Source: Monodelphis domestica (Eukaryota > Chordata > Mammalia > Didelphimorphia > Didelphidae). From it: a DNA stretch of 64,000 nt. The notes under the pieces are model-generated. The model had not been told where the DNA came from and made no database searches. It was given only the letters and a program-made list of their open reading frames with translations. Positions 34,801 to 46,449 of this stretch are shown piece after piece; within the stretch, counting starts at the first letter, position 1; every line of letters begins with the position of its first letter. The translations under genes and the position numbers were made by a program. The stretch lies in assembly GCF_027887165.1 (NCBI RefSeq), contig NC_077227.1, positions 62,399,607-62,463,606 on the forward strand. The letters run 5' to 3'.

Positions 34801-35262
34801 CTCATCTTTATATAGTATGTGAAACTGGCAATGGAATCTCTGTGGGTGGGTACATACAACACACATGTAATTATAATATGTAATGTTTTATACATTATAA
34901 ATGATAATTATACACATGTATTTATTAATATAGCTCATACCTATAGTGTGTCTATACATGTCGTGTGTGCATATATACATGCATGTCAGTGTGCACATGC
35001 ATACAAAATCCCATTTGGTCCTGATGGTTCCGTGAAAAGAATACTACTGGTATTATCTCCATTTCACAGGTGATGAACAGAAGTTCAGACTCACAGTTAA
35101 GTCAAGATTCAGGAAAAGACTGGTCGGCTGAAAGATTTTAGTATCAGGATGAATTGAGTAAGATCAAATTTGCCCAGAAAATATGTAAAAGCTCACCTTC
35201 ACAGGTACAAAATCAGAATAGGAATAACTAGGCATCAGTTTGTTTGAAAAAGATCTGAGGGA

Positions 35263-35444
35263 GGTAACTAGGTGGCTTAGTGGATAGATAGGCAGGTCTG
35301 GAGAAGGAAGATCCTGGGTTCAAATCTGACCTCAGACACTTCCTAGCTGTGTGACCCTGGGCAAGTCACTTAATCTTATTTGCCTAGCCCTTACCACTCT
35401 TCTGCCTGGGAACCAATACATAGTATTGAGTCTAAGGTGGAAGG
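35263..35444 (+). mobile_element. Marsupial SINE nested in CR1/L3
   Basis: GGTAACTAGGTGGCTTAGTGG to GAGTCTAAGGTGGAAGG, passing into the GGAA array. Confidence 0.88.
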
Positions 35445-35696
35445 GAGGAAGGGGGGGGGAAGAGAGAAAGAGAGAAAGAAAGAGAGGAAGGGAGGGAGGA
35501 AGGAAGGAAGAAGGAAGAAGGAAGGAAGGAAGGAAGGAAGGAAGGAAGGAAGGAAGGAAGGAAGGAAGGAAGGAAGGAAGGAAGGAAGGAAGGAAGGAAG
35601 GAAGGAAGGAAGGAAGGAAGGAAGGAAGGAAGGGAGGGAGGGAGGGAGGAAGGGAGGAAGGAAGGGAGGAAGGAAGGAAGGAAGGAAGGAAGGAAA
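35445..35696 (+). repeat. (GGAA)n microsatellite on a SINE tail
   Basis: About 28 pure GGAA units at 35519-35632 between GGGA/GAAA-type mixed stretches. Confidence 0.97.
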
Positions 35697-35964
35697 TCTG
35701 AGAAATTTCTAGAACTGCTAGTTTAATAAGGGTCAAGAGTGTGACATAGCAGCCAAGGAGGCTGCATTAAAAGAGAAGTGTCTAGGTACAAGGGAATGGC
35801 CCTGGTCAGACTACATCACAAATATGGCATCTGTTCTGGGTACCACAGATCAGGGAGACCCTTGATAGGATGGAGAGCATCTGGAAGAGAACAAACTGGA
35901 TATTAACTTCCCCAAGCCCTTGTATGGCCGCAAGTTTGGCCATGGGTGTGGGTTTATGGGAAAA

Positions 35965-36335
35965 CTTATCACCTCATCCTTCAATTCACAAAGGCAAATT
36001 TTCTCTTGGGAGCCTCAAAATGAAATTTTCAAACTGTGGTATACTATGAAATTCTGGATTTAGAACTGGAAGAATCATTGAGTTTGAACCCTTTGTTTTA
36101 CAGTTGAAGAAACTGAGGACTATCAAGGTTAAGTGTCTTGCCTAGGCTGCACAGGGTCAAGATTTGAACCCAAGCCCTCTGACTCCAAAGTCAGTTCTGT
36201 TTCCATTGCCCCACTACCAGTCATTTATACAAATGTTGGCTCCATCGGCCAGGCCAGTTCTTAATTTGTGTTGTAGTAACATTTCAAAACAGGACCTGAA
36301 GTTTGAGGTTTTCCCACAGCTGGACTTTTGTCTCT
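35965..36335. other. PLAC9 intron 1, 5' end
   Basis: Contains a MIR-like inverted piece at 36050-36215 (CAGTTGAAGAAACTGAGGAC..TGCCTAGGCTGCACAGG). Confidence 0.5.
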
Positions 36336-36631
<296 letters not shown>

Positions 36632-36771
36632 AAAATGACCACATTTCCAAACCATCCCCAATTACCGCCTCCTCCCCCCAGGCAGGCATCCCCTCCCCTT
36701 GTGCCCTTCCTCCTCGGGGCTCCGTTCCCACTACTCAGCCCTTCCCCACCCCCCACACTGAGCGCACTCAC

Positions 36772-36826
36772 CGGAGAAGCCCCCCTGGAACACTAAGGCC
36801 AGTTGCAGAGCCCAGATGAAGAGCAT
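36772..36826 (-). CDS. PLAC9: PLAC9 exon 1, start codon and signal peptide
   Basis: On the minus strand an ATG in good context (GACACCATGC, A at -3) opens MLFIWALQLALVFQGGFS, an 18-residue hydrophobic stretch typical of a secretory signal peptide. A consensus donor (G|GTGAGT) follows at 36771. The exon ends one base into a codon; joined to exon 2 it gives Ala, then GQSFK, with cleavage probably near this junction. PLAC9 (placenta-specific 9) is a small secreted protein with a C-terminal coiled-coil-like segment; its function is poorly known. Signal peptides diverge fast, so this exon is tied to PLAC9 by phase, splice sites and position rather than by residue identity. Confidence 0.75.
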
Positions 36827-36960
36827 GGTGTCCCGTCCCCCGGAGCCGCTCCTGCTCCCCAGTGCAGAGGTGTGCCCCCGTCAGAGAGCCGCAGGAAACC
36901 CTCCCCCTTCAGCTGGGGAATCTCCACCTCCTCCTCCCTGGCTTTTAAGAAGAGGTCCAG
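36827..36960 (-). promoter_or_regulatory. PLAC9: PLAC9 5' UTR and probable core promoter
   Basis: Repeat-free, moderately GC-rich sequence directly upstream of the PLAC9 start codon. A TATA-like TTAAAA lies on the minus strand at about 36947-36942, some 120 bases before the ATG, which would place the start of transcription near 36915. No transcript data are available, so this is inferred from position. Confidence 0.35.
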
Positions 36961-37290
36961 CCAGAGCAGAGGGAGAGAATGCTCCGTGGCGCAGCCAACA
37001 TTCTGCTGCTGCTCCGTTCGTTCCCCCGCCTTGCCTTGTTCCCAGGACAAACTCATGCAAGCACGAACACATACACACATTCACACACGCCCTTGGAGTT
37101 CCAGAGAGGCAGGCAGCCTGTCAGAGAGCCAAAGCTGCTGAAACTTGGAAGGCTTTTGTCCATCTGGACCCAGTCTGAGTGACACTGGGTGGCCTCAGAG
37201 AGAATGGGGTACCCGGCTAAGCCAGTTGTGTGAGGGGGGTAGGAGGGGGACTAGTGGGTCCTCTCTATAGTTTCTTTTCATTTCTTTTTT
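36961..37290. other. Upstream flank of PLAC9
   Basis: Repeat-free, GC-moderate; probably promoter-proximal. No further motif is claimed. Confidence 0.35.
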
Positions 37291-37480
37291 TAAAAAAAGC
37301 AAAAAAACCCTCTTACCTTCCATCTTAGAATCAACACTATGTTTGATTCTAAAGCAGAAGAGCAATAAGGGCTAGGCAACTGGGGTTAAGTGACTTGCCC
37401 AGGGTCACACAGCTAGGAAGTGTCTGAGGCCAGATTTGATCCCAGGACCTTCTGTGTCCAGACCTGTCCTCTCTATATAT
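37290..37480 (-). mobile_element. Marsupial SINE
   Basis: AACCCTCTTACCTTCCATCTTAG to CAGACCTGTCCTCTC; the head is missing. Nearest SINE upstream of PLAC9. Confidence 0.85.
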
Positions 37481-37489
37481 TTCCTGAGA

Positions 37490-38920
37490 CATTGAGTATG
37501 CATTTGTTCCCTTTCACTTAAGAAGCAGTTTTTTAACTTTCCCATCTGAAGGCACTCATCATCCAGGTCCTCAAAACTCTTTATTTCAATTCATTAAAAA
37601 CTACACCTCTACTGACTACGGTTCCCTTACATCAGTCTTCAGTGGACTGGTTTTAATGGGACAACTTAAATAGATGTGACTGAACTCCTTTGCCATGTAC
37701 GACCCAGGACTTCTCCTGGATCCTAGGAAATCCTCTGGGGCTTCAGAAGCATCCCTCTGGGGCTTCTTGCAGGAGAGGGGGGATTCTTCAAGTACTTTAA
37801 CTGCAAAGGGACCTGAGAAATCATCTAGTCCACCCGAGTTTACAAAAGAAAATTAACTCTGGTGATGTGAATCATTTGTAACTCATGGGAATTTGGGTTT
37901 GCTTTCTTTGCTTTCTGAAGTTCCCATAAACCCTGAAATGATTGAGAGGGGATCAGCAGTGAGTTCAAAGAGTTTTGTGATGATCCCACAAGAGAAAGGG
38001 ATGCAACACTGAGGCTCTTTGGTACCAGAACTGTGACCTGCCTTAGTTGGCCACAAGCATCCCTCTGTGTGTTCCTCACTATCATTACCCTAAGTTCATC
38101 CCTACTTTTAGATGCTGTGTTTATTTTGGGAGAATGTACTCCAGGTTTACAGGAAGGGCAAATATTTTGTAGCTACTATTCTTACCATACCGTCTTAAAA
38201 AATGCCTCAGCTAAGTTTATCTACTCACTTATTGCTAAGAGGAAGCAGGTGGGTGGGGGCTCCTGAAATCTAGCAGTAGAAGCCTGGACTCTCAGACTAC
38301 ATTGTAGAACCTCAGAGAAGCAGCCAACTTTAGGAGACATGACCCAAATTGGAGCGCACTTGCAAGTGCCGCTAGACTGGAAGTTCCTTGGTTAGATTGC
38401 AAACTTCTTAGACCAAGGACTGCCTTTTGCCTCTTTTTGAATCCCCAGGACTTGGCACAGTGCCTGGCACATAGGTCCTTAATACATTTGTATTGATTAA
38501 TTAAAGTGCAAACTGAAGAGAATAGTCTAGAGGTGGTGTTTAAAAAGCAAAAGAGGAAGCAGAGACTCACTTTAGGTTGGACAATTCCTTTTTGGATGGA
38601 TTGACTTTTTCTGGGTGAATTAGATGGCATGGTCCTTGGGGAGGGGAGGAGAGAGAAATTCCCTCCTCCCACCCCTCAAAACCCAAAGGGATCATAGCCT
38701 GGACTGACTTGAACTTCCTCATAATGCACTTATTTCTAGAGCTTAGCAATTTAAAGCTCTCCAAAGCTGGGTTAACTTTGAGCCCAGCCAGTAGCAGCTG
38801 CTCCTTCTGATCCAGTATGATGTTCATAAAAGATATTAGTCTTGCTTACTTGTGACACAGTTCATGACTCATTACTTCTGTTGTATGTCTTTGACTATCT
38901 TCTATTCTTATACAATAGAG
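37490..38920. other. Intergenic, mostly unassigned
   Basis: An L2-type 3' end (GCACAGTGCCTGGCACATAGG) at 38390-38505. The rest shows no gene or repeat I can name. Confidence 0.4.
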
Positions 38921-39155
38921 CAGCTAGGTGGCACAGTGGGTGGAGTGCTGGGCTTGGAGTCAAGAAGACCTGAATTCAAATCCAGCTTCAGACACTTACT
39001 AGCTAAATCACCCTGGGCAAGTCCTTTTATCCCGTTTACTTCAGTTTCCCCATCTGTAAAATAAGTTGGAGAAGGAAATGGTAAACATTCAATGTATCTT
39101 TGCCAAGAAAACCCCATGTGAAGTCTCAAAGAGTTAGGCATCAAACAACAAATTT
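38920..39155 (+). mobile_element. MAR1-type SINE, near full length
   Basis: GCAGCTAGGTGGCACAGTGGG head, GAATTCAAATCCAGC, GTTGGAGAAGGAAATGG, GCCAAGAAAACCCC and AGAGTTAGGCATCA tail. Confidence 0.88.
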
Positions 39156-39672
39156 TTCTACAGCAACTAGCTGGGGACTAAATCTCTTCCTTTTTCTTTC
39201 ATCTACAGTTTTTTGTTCTAGGGACATCAGTCCTTCCAGTTTTTCCATTCTCTACGGGTCTCTTTCAAGTGTAGGGATTTCCCTATACAGAAAATTGAGG
39301 ACAGAAAAGGAAAAAATAAATAATAATATCTGTCTTGGGATATATAAGTATATAAGAACTCAGCTTTTATTTCATTCATTCCATGTACATTAATATATGG
39401 GATCCATACATTGTGTGTTTGAATCAATATGTACAGACAGAAGAAAAACTAAAAGCAAGCTCCACCAAGAGATAAGCTCCTTCATTTCTTAGACCAGACC
39501 AGAGAAGGCAGAATTTGGCACAAGCGGTAGAGGACATTCTTTCAAAAGAAAAGGGACCTACTGAGGAGTCACTGAGGAGAATAAGGCCAGCAGCGATATT
39601 CCAACTGTCAGAGAACAGCATGCACAAGGACTAGGTCAATATGAGGGGAAAAGTCATTTAAAAGAACTTGTT

Positions 39673-39844
39673 GGGGGGCAGCTAGGTGGCTTAGTGGACT
39701 GAGAACTAAGCCTAGAGACAGGAGGTCCTGGTTTCAAATTTCAGATACTTCTTAGCTGTGTGACCTTGGACAAGTCTCTTGACCCCCATTACCTAAGTCT
39801 TAACACGCATCTGCCTTGGAACCAATACACAGTATAATTCTAGA
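39673..39844 (+). mobile_element. Marsupial SINE
   Basis: GGGGGCAGCTAGGTGGCTTAG to CACAGTATAATTCTAGAATG; tail merges with GAA repeats. Confidence 0.88.
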
Positions 39845-40292
<448 letters not shown>

Positions 40293-40360
40293 TCTGAGAA
40301 ATCCAAAAGCCAATGAGACTCTCAGAGAAGCAATCTTGAAACATAGTGGTGGAGAGGGAG

Positions 40361-40527
40361 GGGACAAGTAAAATAGAATATTGTCTAGATTGCCAAATGT
40401 GGTCTTTTTGTTCTATGTTTTTGCTTTTGTTATGTTTCTTTGTCACAAGGAATGGTTCAGCCTAGGAAAGGATCACTAGGATAGGCAAAAAAGTATCAAT
40501 AACATAAATTTTTAAAAAGAAATGTTG
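40361..40527 (+). repeat. 165-bp element, copy 1
   Basis: GGGACAAGTAAAATAGAATA to AAAGAAATGTTGA; about 95% like 45987-46155 by eye, and like it followed at once by a SINE. The A-rich 3' end suggests a LINE 3' terminus. Family unknown to me. Confidence 0.75.
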
Positions 40528-40860
40528 AGGGGGCAGCTGGGTAGCTCAGTGGATTGAGAGTCAAGCCTAGAGATGGGAAGTCCTAGGTTCAAATCTAGCC
40601 TCAGACACTTCCTAGCTGTGTGACCCTGGGCAAGTCACTTAACCCCCATTGCCTAGCCCTTACCACTCTTCTGCCTTGGAGCCAATACACAGTATTGACT
40701 CCAAGATGAAAGCTAATGGTTAAAAAAAATGTTGATTTGGCTTCAAACACTTCCTAGCTTTGTGACTCTGGGTAAGTCACTTAATCCTCCTTGCCTAGAC
40801 TTTACTACTCTTCTACCTTGGAATCTTTCATTCTGAGACAGAAGGCAAAGGTTTAGAAAG
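40528..40860 (+). mobile_element. Marsupial SINE plus a second 5'-truncated copy
   Basis: A complete copy at 40528-40725 is followed by AAATGTTGA, a repeat of its left flank, then a tail-half copy at 40736-40860. Confidence 0.88.
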
Positions 40861-40939
40861 AAAAAGAAATGATAGTCAGCCTCATGAAGCCCACAAGGAG
40901 TGAGTAGATGAATAATGTATTAAGTGTTTTCTATATTTA

Positions 40940-41150
40940 AAGCAGCTAGGTGGCGCAGTGGATCTGAGCACTGAGTTCAGAGTCAACTCCCTGAGTTCAA
41001 ATCTGACCTCAGACACTTACTGAGTAACCTTGGGCAAGTCACTTCACCCTATTTGCCCCAGTTTCCTCATCTGTAAAATGAGCTTGAAAAGGAAATGGCA
41101 AACCACTCCAATATCTGTGCCAAGAAAACCCCAAATGGGGTCATGGATAT
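40940..41150 (+). mobile_element. MAR1-type SINE
   Basis: AGCAGCTAGGTGGCGCAGTGG to AAAACCCCAAATGGGGTCATGG. Confidence 0.88.
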
Positions 41151-41409
41151 GCCTGAAATAGAAGAGAGCAATCAGAAATGGTTTAATTTAGGAGAACCCC
41201 TCCCAGGATTATCTCCTCTTCCTAACTTCCCTTATTGTCCAGGATACCACCATTTTGTCTGGCACTCTGGCTCACAACTTAGATGTATGAAATTCTCAGT
41301 TCTTCACTTTTGTTGTCAAGGCATGTTCATTTCTCCCTTACTGGCATCTCTTGTACATGCCTTCCTTTCTCCTACTGGAGAATACTATTGGTATTACTAC
41401 CAGTAATAC

Positions 41410-41960
41410 CCATAATCTCACACCCAGCTAATATATTACCATCGTTTTACCATAGTCTCTCATCATTACAGTCCATCTTCCATTTAGCTGTCAAAATGAT
41501 CTTCCAAGAGCAAAAGTATAACCATGTCACCCATGGTTTTACTCTGTCCTTCCCCACCTCCCACCCCCAACTCAACTCCATTGGCTCCCTATCACTTCCA
41601 GGATCAAATATCAAATTGACTCTTCAGTGTTCAAAACCATCCACCACCTTCCTCACCTCCATCTTTCCAGGCTCCTACACTTAATACCAAGTGCTTCTCC
41701 CTCACTCCTTATGTGTGTATAGCAACACTGGACTCCTTTCCATTCCTCAAACAAGACATTCCCTCTTGATTTTAGCATTTTCTCTGGCTGTCTCCCATGC
41801 CTGGAATACCTCCCCTCCTCATCCTGCCTCCTCACTTCCCTGACTTCCTTCAAGTCCCAACTAAAATCCTACCTTCTTTAGGAAGCTTTTCTCCATAATT
41901 CTGGTTCCTTCCCTCTGTTCATTATTCCCTTTTTATCTTGTATGTATAGCTTGTTTGTAC
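41410..41960 (+). mobile_element. L2 LINE 3' region
   Basis: CCATTTAGCTGTCAAAATGATC, CCATTGGCTCCCTATCACTTCC, CCCATGCCTGGAATACC and CTTTAGGAAGCTTTTCTCC in L2 order. Confidence 0.75.
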
Positions 41961-41969
41961 CCAGTGTAT

Positions 41970-42118
41970 TTTTTTAAACCTTTACCTTCCGTCTTAGAAT
42001 CATTGGTTCCAAGGCACCAGAGTGGTAAGGGCTAGGCAATGGGGGCTAAGTGACTTGCCAGGTCCTTCCATTGCCAGGCCTGGTTCTCCATCCTCTGTGC
42101 CATTTAGCTGCCTCAGGG
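41970..42118 (-). mobile_element. SINE, internally shortened
   Basis: AACCTTTACCTTCCGTCTTAG to GCCATTTAGCTGCC, lacking part of its middle. Confidence 0.85.
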
Positions 42119-42319
42119 CATTTTTAAAATTCAATTTTTATTCAATTTTATTTTCTGGATTCTTTCCCTCCTACATCCTTCTTCCTCTTCATCATGAGAA
42201 AGCAAGAAAAACAAAGTCCATTTCAAACATGTATATTCAATCAAAATTAATTCCCACATTGGGGAAAAAATGTTCTTCAATCTACACTCCATTTCCATCT
42301 CTGTCTAGAGGCCATGTTC

Positions 42320-42515
42320 TCATGAAGACTCATCTTCCCAAGTTCAAATCCAGCTTCAGATACTTACTAGCTGTGTGACTCTGGACAAATCACTTCACTC
42401 TGTTTGCCTCAGTTTTCCTCATCTGTAAAATGAACTGGGAAAGGAAATGGCAAATCATTCCAGTCTTTGCCAAGAAAATCCCCATTGGGGTTATGAAGAG
42501 TTGGACATAATTGAA
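42320..42515 (+). mobile_element. MAR1-type SINE, head lost
   Basis: CAAGTTCAAATCCAGCTTCAG, TGAACTGGGAAAGGAAATGG and GTTATGAAGAGTTGGACATA. Confidence 0.85.
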
Positions 42516-42559
42516 GTAGGGCTAATGCTTGGACCTTACCATCTTTTTTTATCATAGCT

Positions 42560-42815
42560 AGATGTTGAAATGGAGAGAACATTGAATCTGGAATCAGGAT
42601 GACCTGAGTTCAAATCCAGTCTCAGATACTCACTAGCCCTAGTGACTAAGCAGGCCACTTCACCTGTCTACCTCCTCTGCAAAATGTAGACTGTGTATAG
42701 ATAGAGTATAGAGTTTTCTCCTCTGTAGAATGAGGATAATATTAACTAGGCTAGGTTCAAATGAAATCATATTTGTAAAGTGCTTTGCAAACCTTAAAGA
42801 GCTATATAAATTGTA
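42560..42815 (+). mobile_element. MIR/CORE-SINE
   Basis: GACCTGAGTTCAAATCCAGTC, GAATGAGGATAATATTAAC and GTAAAGTGCTTTGCAAACC. Confidence 0.8.
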
Positions 42816-42829
42816 GTGATTGTCCTTTT

Positions 42830-43015
42830 AAAAAAAAATCTCTTACTTTCTGCGTTAGAATCAATCATTTATATTGGTTCCAAGACACAAAAGCAGGCAA
42901 TGGGGTTAAGTGACTTGCCCAGGATCATACAACTAGGTGTCTGAGGTCAAATTTGAACCCTGGACTTCCTGTCTGTCTCTAGGCCTGGCTCTCAATCTAC
43001 CAAGATACTCAACTA
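42830..43015 (-). mobile_element. Marsupial SINE
   Basis: ATCTCTTACTTTCTGCGTTAG to TCTCAATCTACC; inverted. Confidence 0.85.
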
Positions 43016-43019
43016 TCTC

Positions 43020-44020
43020 TACTATTTTTATTGTTAATGAAAGAGGGAGAATTGGGGGGAGGGGGGGATAGAGAAGGCAAGTCAAAAGACCCTCAGCTCC
43101 TTTTCTATGCCAAAAACAGAACAAAAATATTCTAGCTGGAGAGAACCATCCTTTGGAAACTTCAGTTAAGCCAAAAGGGGGAAACTGAATGGGGTTTTGT
43201 GGAAGCTGAGCTGATGAAGGACTGCCCCTTTCCGCCCATTTCCAAAGACCAATGGCCAAGGAAAACAGGAAATGGAGGGAGCCATCCGTGTGGCAGGCAG
43301 GCTGTTCCAGCCCCTGAAGCTGGAGCCAGGGCCAATGGGAAATGTTGTTGACAGTTGGAGAAGCTGCCTTGCACAATGCCCCCCCTGTTCTCTCTTGCTA
43401 GAACCCCAGATAACGGTTTCAGAGAATTACAGAATTTCTTGGATGTTGGGGACCTTCGAGGTCATCTGGTCCAGCCCCATTTTACAGGGAAGGAAATGAA
43501 GGGAGAGATTGGCCAATGTGCCTTTTCATAGTCACGACGTGCTGACTCTTCTTTTCTTCACGCAATTTTCCTTCTAGCCAACAGCGGTGGTGGGGACGTC
43601 TCCTCTTCTGCCTCCATGCCTTGGCATCGTCTGTCCCCCAATCCAGACCTGGAATGTTCCTCCTCCCCCTCTGCCCTTGGAGGCATGAGCCATGGTGGGG
43701 GGGCTTATGCTTTTCTTTAGGAGGGGGAGGGGGACCGTATGCCTGTCCGAGGAGGGGACTCTGGGAGCCAGCCTGAGGGGGTGCCTTGTAGACTGGGAGT
43801 CAGTGCCAAAAAAGAGAGGAATGGCATGTTGGTGCTGGGAGTGGGGAGAAGAGGATGCCTCTAAATCCTCTAACGTGCAGGCGGTAGGCGAGTTCCAGTC
43901 GAGGCATCAGTGTCCAGGGGAGAAGGGATACCTCATTACCCAGGCATCCGTGGCTGCGTAGGGGAAAGGGCCAGGACCCAGTTCAGGCACTTCTGCTCCC
44001 CCCCACCCCCGCTTCCTTGA
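43020..44020. other. GC-richer intergenic block
   Basis: Repeat-poor apart from a MIR-like patch at 43420-43540. Two CCAAT motifs lie at about 43248 and 43331. No exon was supported. Confidence 0.4.
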
Positions 44021-44024
44021 GGTC

Positions 44025-44285
44025 CCACATTCAAGTCCTGCCTTCTCCTGAAAGCCTTCCGTAACTCTTCTTCGTTACAGCGCTTTCCCGCTTTTAATTA
44101 TTTCCTTGTCTATCATTATGTTTAATTTTCATTATTATCCTATATACCACTTGCTTTATATACATTTGTTAGCATTATAAACTCTTTGAGGGCAGCAACT
44201 GCCTTTCGACTCTTTTTTTTTTTTTTATGCCTAGCACTTAGTACCGTGTCTTGCACATAGTAGGTGCCTAAATTGAATCGAATGG
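44025..44285 (+). mobile_element. L2 LINE 3' end
   Basis: CCTGAAAGCCTTCCGTAAC, TATAAACTCTTTGAGGGCAG and TTGCACATAGTAGGTGCC. Confidence 0.7.
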
Positions 44286-44640
44286 GTGTTGAGGTGTTTG
44301 GGTGAACTTCGCCCCGGAGGGTGGGGAAGGGGAGGGGGACTTGATTGTGTCAGACCGATGACCGAGGTGGAGCGGGAGGGGGGGCGGCACAGGGGAGGGG
44401 GGGAAGGGTGGACCTCAGGGAGGGGACGGGTGGGGAGGGGGAGTGCTCTCTCTGGGCAATCCCCGGAAGACTTGGAGAGGTGGGTCTGGATTTATATTCA
44501 AATGCTTGGCTGGAATCCTGGTGGGGGATTAGGAGGGACCCTTCCCTCCCTGTCTCTTTCCCCACCACCTTTTGTTTTGGTTTGACTGGACAGAGGAGGA
44601 GGAGGGGGTTGGGGTAGGGAGGAGCTGGGTGGGTTGGAGA
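44286..44640 (+). other. G-rich block with quadruplex-type runs
   Basis: Many runs of 3-7 G separated by short loops (for example around 44320-44440 and 44600-44640). No gene recognised. Confidence 0.6.
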
Positions 44641-44644
44641 GAGA

Positions 44645-45030
44645 AGCAGCACTAGTTGGCTTCTGGAAAAAAAAAAAAAAACTTGCAAGAGCCAGCCTTA
44701 GTGGCTGAAAAACACTGGCTTCCCGCCTAAAGTGGGCATCCCCAAACTAGGGTGCATGCACCCCTGGGAGGCCAGAAGAGCCTGTCCAGGGAGTACAGGG
44801 ACTTCATTAAATAATCTTCTTTGATGTCTTATGTAGTAAGCAAAGAAAACTAGAACTTATGGCCTTTTATACTGAATTAGTTTCCTGAGAGCCAAGGGAC
44901 AGGGAGCAAAGTGGCTTTCTCATTCTAAATAGCAAGAACCAGGCTCTTCATTAAGCCCTTCAGTCATTCTGCTTATGTCTAGAGCTGGGAGCTGGGAGTT
45001 AAGCTTTCTCTTTTTTACTTCTATAAATAA
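44645..45030. other. Unassigned intergenic DNA
   Basis: Short A-run at 44666; otherwise nothing recognised. Confidence 0.4.
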
Positions 45031-45034
45031 AAAA

Positions 45035-45225
45035 AGGGAGCCAGTGGGGAGTTGTGGCAAAAATGCTGGACTTTGAATCAGGAAAACTAGGGTTTATATC
45101 CTGCTTCTGAAATGCACTAGCTCTGTGACCCTGAGCAAGCCATTTTATCTCTGCTGCCTCAGTTTCCTTGATTGTAAAATGGGTATAATATCAGTGTATT
45201 CCCCTGTGTCTCACTGCCACCACCA
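45035..45225 (+). mobile_element. MIR/CORE-SINE
   Basis: CTCTGTGACCCTGAGCAAGCC, CTGCCTCAGTTTCCTTGATTG. Confidence 0.75.
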
Positions 45226-45249
45226 CTTTGTTTATGAGGATCTAGTATT

Positions 45250-45425
45250 TTTTTTTAAACCCTCACCTTCCATCTTGGAATCAATACTGTGTATTGGTTC
45301 CAAGGCAGAAGAGAGGTAAGGGCTAGGCAATGAGGGTCAAGTGACTTGCCCAGGGTCACACAGCTGGGAAGTGTCTGAGGTCAAATTTGAACCCAGGACC
45401 TCCTGTCTCTAGGCCTGACTCTAGG
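45250..45425 (-). mobile_element. Marsupial SINE
   Basis: AAACCCTCACCTTCCATCTTGG to CTAGGCCTGACTCTA, head missing. Confidence 0.88.
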
Positions 45426-45559
45426 ATCTACTATCTGTAAATTGCTTAGCACAGTGTCTGGTGCATAGTAAATGTTAACTCAATGTTTAAAGCCTTCTTA
45501 TATCCAGGCAAAGCATCCTTGCATTTTACAAATGCAATCTTGTAAGCAGTTTAAGGCTT

Positions 45560-45900
45560 GAGGAATGCTGTCCACCCCTTTCCAGTGCCAGTCTTTTTCA
45601 GGGCTGCTTTCTTCCTTTGGTGTCCACTTGCCACCCAGCTCTCACCTAGGGCTCCAAGAAGCCAGGGCCACATCCCTGTAAAACTGCCTAGCAGAAGGGC
45701 TGAACAGCATTGAGGCAAACCAACAGTGCTCAGACCTGTCCGTGAGGTAGAGAGAGGGGTGTCTGCCCCAAGAGTGGGAAGGCTGTTTCTGGCAGAAGGC
45801 TCAGAGGAGAACAATTTGTCCCAGCAGCCATGAAAGGCAGCCAAAGCAGGCGCTCTGGAGCCCTTAGAGCCAAAGTCACCCACTGCATCCTGGACCATCC
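45560..45900. other. Unassigned block
   Basis: Repeat-free to the eye and open on the minus strand for about 115 codons, but no splice-bounded or recognisable protein. Confidence 0.35.
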
Positions 45901-45986
45901 ATCACCAGCTGACTTGTGTCTGGCCACTGGACTTTAATGACTCTGGAAGAGAGTGAGGCTGATGACTTTGTGCCACTCTGCCTCGG

Positions 45987-46155
45987 GGACAAGTAAAATA
46001 GAATATTGTCTAGATTGCCAAATGTGGTCTTTTGTTCCATGTTTTTGCTTTTGTTGTTGTTTCTTTGTCACAAGGAATGGTTCAAGCTAGGAAAGGATCA
46101 CTAGGATAGACAAAAAAGCATCAATAACATAAATTAAAAAAAAAAAGAAATGTTG
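45987..46155 (+). repeat. 165-bp element, copy 2
   Basis: Same GGGACAAGTAAAATAGAATA to GAAATGTTGA sequence as 40361-40527, again joined to a forward SINE. Confidence 0.75.
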
Positions 46156-46362
46156 AGGGGGGCAGCTGGGTGGCTCAGTCAGTGGATGGAGAGCCAGGTC
46201 TAGAGACAGGTGGTCCTGGGTTCAAATTTGGCCTCAGACACTGCCCAGCTGTGTGACCCTGGGCAAGCCACTTAACTCCCATTGGCTAGCCCTTACCGCT
46301 CTTCTGCCTTGGAGCCAATACACAGTATTGATTCCAAGATGGAAGGTAAGGGTTTAAAAAAA
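46156..46362 (+). mobile_element. Marsupial SINE following copy 2
   Basis: GGGGGGCAGCTGGGTGGCTCAG to GATTCCAAGATGGAAGGTAAGG; about 10% different from the SINE behind copy 1. Confidence 0.9.
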
Positions 46363-46449
46363 CAAAAAAGATCACCAGTGAGGTCATGTTGGTCTTCTTG
46401 ATGTCATGTTGGTCTTCTTCAAATACAAATGACAATAGCCATGGGGCTA

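Larger units (their letters stand above)
35100..35960 (+). mobile_element. CR1/L3 LINE fragment, split by SINE plus microsatellite
   Basis: GTTTGAAAAAGATCTGAGG stops at 35258 and resumes at 35710 with TAATAAGGGTCAAGAGTGTG, GACATAGCAGCCAAGGAGG and TGGCCCTGGTCAGACTACATC. Confidence 0.7.
45905..46445 (+). mobile_element. RTE-derived SINE 3' part split by the 165-bp element and a SINE
   Basis: GGACTTTAATGACTCTGGAAG..GAGGCTGATGACTTTGTGC stops near 45985, and GAGGTCATGTTGGTCTTCTTGATGTC resumes near 46378; the whole 165-bp plus SINE block lies between. Confidence 0.55.

Noticed and set aside
36803-37182. Overlapping plus-strand open frames opposite PLAC9 exon 1
   Set aside because: They lie in the PLAC9 promoter/5' UTR region with low-complexity Pro/Ser content and no supporting signals.
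45551-45898. Minus-strand open frame of about 115 codons
   Set aside because: GC-rich composition can keep frames open; no motif, splice context or repeat identity was seen.
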